Part shown: piece by piece, positions 15,607 through 17,151 of the stretch
Layout of the letters: each line of letters begins with the position of its first letter
How positions within the stretch are numbered: position 1 is the stretch's first letter
Source of the DNA: Phycisphaerales bacterium
Lineage (GTDB): Bacteria > Planctomycetota > Phycisphaerae > Phycisphaerales > SM1A02
DNA length: 17,151 bases
Assembly: GCA_018882625.1 (NCBI GenBank)
Contig: VERO01000017.1
Span: 1-17,151 of the forward strand
Direction: 5' to 3'
Program-made: the position numbers and the translations under genes
The notes under the pieces: generated by a model
The model's database searches: none
Told to the model about the DNA's origin: nothing
Seen by the model: the letters and a program-made list of their open reading frames with translations, nothing else

Positions 15607-17151
15607 CTACTGGCAGGGTCCCCATCCGCCGAGGACGAAGGCGAGGTCTGTGCCGCTGACGATGCCGTCGCCGTCGATGTCGGTGATGAACGGCCCTTGG
15701 CCATCGGTGCCCCATGCGCCGAGGACTGCGGCGAGGTCGACGCCATTGACGGCGCCGTCGTTGGTGACGTCGGCCTGGCACTCGCAGGTGTCGGGCACGC
15801 CGTTGGCGTCGACGTCCAGGAGCTGCCCGCGCAGGATCTGCCCGTAGTCGACGATGCCGTCGCCGTTGCAGTCGGCGGACCACTCGATGACGGCGGAGTA
15901 GGCGCAGGGCAGGTAGGCGCCTCCCAGGACGATGTCGTACCAGCGCATGTCCTCGGTGACCATCATGAGGTAGTCCTCGCCGAAGCCGCCGAAGTCGTTG
16001 GGCTCGGTGGATGCCCAGTTGGTGTAGGCCCACGGCTCTCCGCTGACCCAGCTCCAGGCGATGCCTGGCGGGTTGCCTGGCTCCTGGCGGGCTCCGAGGA
16101 AGACGCCGTTGCGTTCGCCCTGGCAGCTCTGGTTGCCTGCGAAGAGCCGCTCGATGAGGGCCTGCTCGGGCGCGGAAGTGACCGTGACGAGGTAGCCGCC
16201 GCGTGCAGTGGCGTAGTCGCGCGCCATGGTCCAGCTGGAGACGGTGCCGAATGGCCGCACGGCCAGGTACCAGTGGCCGTTGCCGCCGTCGTCGGCGCGC
16301 CACTGGAGGGCATGGTTGCCCACCACACATGGCGCGCCAGCCTCACAGCAGTCAGGAATGCGGTTGGAGTTGTAGTCGGCAAGCTCCCCGCGCGCGACCT
16401 GGTCCGCATCCAAGATGCCGTCCGTGTTGCAGTCGGGGCAGGGCGGGATACCACCATCACCCAGAACGAGCAGCGGTGAAGTGGCGGCGTATCCAGGGGT
16501 CACTGGGGTACCCAGTGAGCACACGAAGGCGTTGGGGGACTCGTCATGCAGGACCGAAACTCCCGGCCCGTCGTTAAAGCGGAGCATCAACTCGGTATCT
16601 GCATCGACCGCAACACTAGTTTCGCATGGAGGAACAAACGGACCTGAGTAACGGGCAACCTTACTGATGCGGAGCCAATCAAGATCTCCGATGAAGCTGG
16701 GAGTAGCAGATCCTGGGAACCACCCGGCACCATAGACGAACATGCCGATCGCCATCCATGAGCCAGAGTGATTGCCGAGGCATGAAGCCTGATTGTTCCA
16801 CTCCGTTACAGGCTGTCCGTCTAAATACAGGGTTGCGACAGAACCGGTTCGTACCCAAGCGAGATGCGCCCAGCGATCGGACAGGCTGGCAGGAAACCCA
16901 GCGACGTTCAAGTCACCGCAGTTCATACCGCGGACCATCGAGCCTCGGAAGGATTGCGAGGAAACTGAAACAACTTTGTCCTCAAACGTATCGCGCTGTT
17001 CAGAAATGATGGATCGCAACGGTGCGTCGCTCGGGAGCCTAATCACCATCTCGTAGGTGAAATCGAGACCGGGAAAGGCAGTGTTTCCTGCGATTCGAAT
17101 CGTGTCCGTCGGAAGGGAAAACCGCGCGTAGCCCTGCTGGCCTGTGGCGGG
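15607..17151 (-). CDS. secreted LamG / C-type lectin / dockerin-like protein, 5'-truncated
   Basis: The frame stays open to the right edge, so the N terminus and any signal peptide lie outside; 514 residues are visible. In order: a LamG/concanavalin-like domain (about 1-199; LDFTYEMVIRLP, WAHLAWVRTGSVATLYLDG, IGDLDWLRISKVARYSG); a calcium-loop unit DCNTDGILDADQ ending IPDCCE (240-270); a C-type lectin domain (about 281-424; WTMARDYATARGGYLVTVTS, WSWVSGEPWAYTNWASTEPN, DMRWYDIV, with paired cysteines); a second unit DCNGDGIVDYGQ ending VPDTCE (427-457); and a dockerin-like tail (459-514) with two copies of a 22-residue loop ending in GAWG and GGWG. Together these suggest extracellular glycan binding or surface attachment, typical of large planctomycete proteins. 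I see no catalytic domain, C-terminal membrane anchor or PEP-CTERM signal. Base composition is lower in GC over the LamG half. Confidence 0.85.
   Translation of the reverse strand, partial: PATGQQGYARFSLPTDTIRIAGNTAFPGLDFTYEMVIRLPSDAPLRSIISEQRDTFEDKVVSVSSQSFRGSMVRGMNCGDLNVAGFPASLSDRWAHLAWVRTGSVATLYLDGQPVTEWNNQASCLGNHSGSWMAIGMFVYGAGWFPGSATPSFIGDLDWLRISKVARYSGPFVPPCETSVAVDADTELMLRFNDGPGVSVLHDESPNAFVCSLGTPVTPGYAATSPLLVLGDGGIPPCPDCNTDGILDADQVARGELADYNSNRIPDCCEAGAPCVVGNHALQWRADDGGNGHWYLAVRPFGTVSSWTMARDYATARGGYLVTVTSAPEQALIERLFAGNQSCQGERNGVFLGARQEPGNPPGIAWSWVSGEPWAYTNWASTEPNDFGGFGEDYLMMVTEDMRWYDIVLGGAYLPCAYSAVIEWSADCNGDGIVDYGQILRGQLLDVDANGVPDTCECQADVTNDGAVNGVDLAAVLGAWGTDGQGPFITDIDGDGIVSGTDLAFVLGGWGPCQ
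15619..15774 (-). repeat. paired dockerin-like calcium loops
   Basis: Two 22-residue units, ADVTNDGAVNGVDLAAVLG plus AWG, and TDIDGDGIVSGTDLAFVLG plus GWG, are encoded at 15709-15774 and 15619-15684. Each has the Asp/Asn-rich loop (DxxxDGxV) and a following helix, as in type I dockerins. In planctomycetes such C-terminal pairs are common on exported proteins that have no cohesin partner, so classical cellulosome docking should not be assumed. Confidence 0.7.
15781..15873 (-). repeat. second copy of a 31-residue EF-like unit
   Basis: This copy (DCNGDGIVDYGQILRGQLLD then VDANGVPDTCE) matches the copy at 16342-16434 (DCNTDGILDADQVARGELAD then YNSNRIPDCCE) residue for residue in spacing. The shared pattern is DCNxDGIxDxxQxxRGxLxD with a Cys-rich end. 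The two copies bracket the lectin domain and look like duplicated linkers. Confidence 0.7.
16342..16434 (-). repeat. first copy of a 31-residue EF-like unit
   Basis: This is the N-terminal partner of the unit at 15781-15873. It sits at the boundary between the LamG region and the lectin domain, close to the point where GC content changes. Confidence 0.7.

Overview
The window is GC-rich bacterial chromosome, densely packed with genes. I infer a planctomycete, probably of the Phycisphaerae type. The grounds are the secreted protein at the right edge, which carries LamG, C-type lectin and dockerin-like domains and ends in repeated 'VLGxWG' calcium loops; the large exported proteins of no recognised family; and the sparse Shine-Dalgarno use. 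No 16S rRNA or other firm taxonomic marker is present. I see no tRNA, rRNA, CRISPR array, insertion sequence, phage gene or attachment site, and no gene-free stretch over 300 bases.

Left part (1-1588): the minus strand carries the conserved lipid/ribosome cluster rpmF-plsX-fabH, with fabH cut by the window edge. A good sigma70-type promoter (TTGACA, 16 bp, TAGAAT) precedes rpmF. A divergent plus-strand promoter drives rpsL.

Centre left (1589-3898): rpsL and rpsG form the start of a str-type operon. Where fusA and tuf would be expected, an E1-like ThiF/MoeB adenylyltransferase follows, overlapping rpsG by 4 bases.

Centre (3980-12306): five tightly spaced plus-strand genes encode a DinB-fold protein, an approximately 857-residue exported repeat protein, glycerol kinase (glpK), glycerol-3-phosphate dehydrogenase (glpD) and a 696-residue exported protein. 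The last three junctions are an ATGA overlap, a 13-base gap holding a strong ribosome binding site, and a stop codon abutting the next start. glpK and glpD together convert glycerol to dihydroxyacetone phosphate. The two exported partners have no recognised function and are the most novel proteins here.

Right part (12331-17151): on the minus strand are an SGNH-hydrolase-like protein and sucD, with stop and start sharing one base and no sucC next door. purM (purine synthesis) is divergent from sucD. It converges on the 5'-truncated secreted multidomain protein, whose N-terminal LamG half is clearly less GC-rich than the rest of the window.

Prominent points are an Arg at S12 position 88, the loss of the fructose-1,6-bisphosphate loop in GlpK, degenerate repeats in the exported protein upstream of glpK, and -10-like hexamers placed so close to some start codons that leaderless transcripts are likely.
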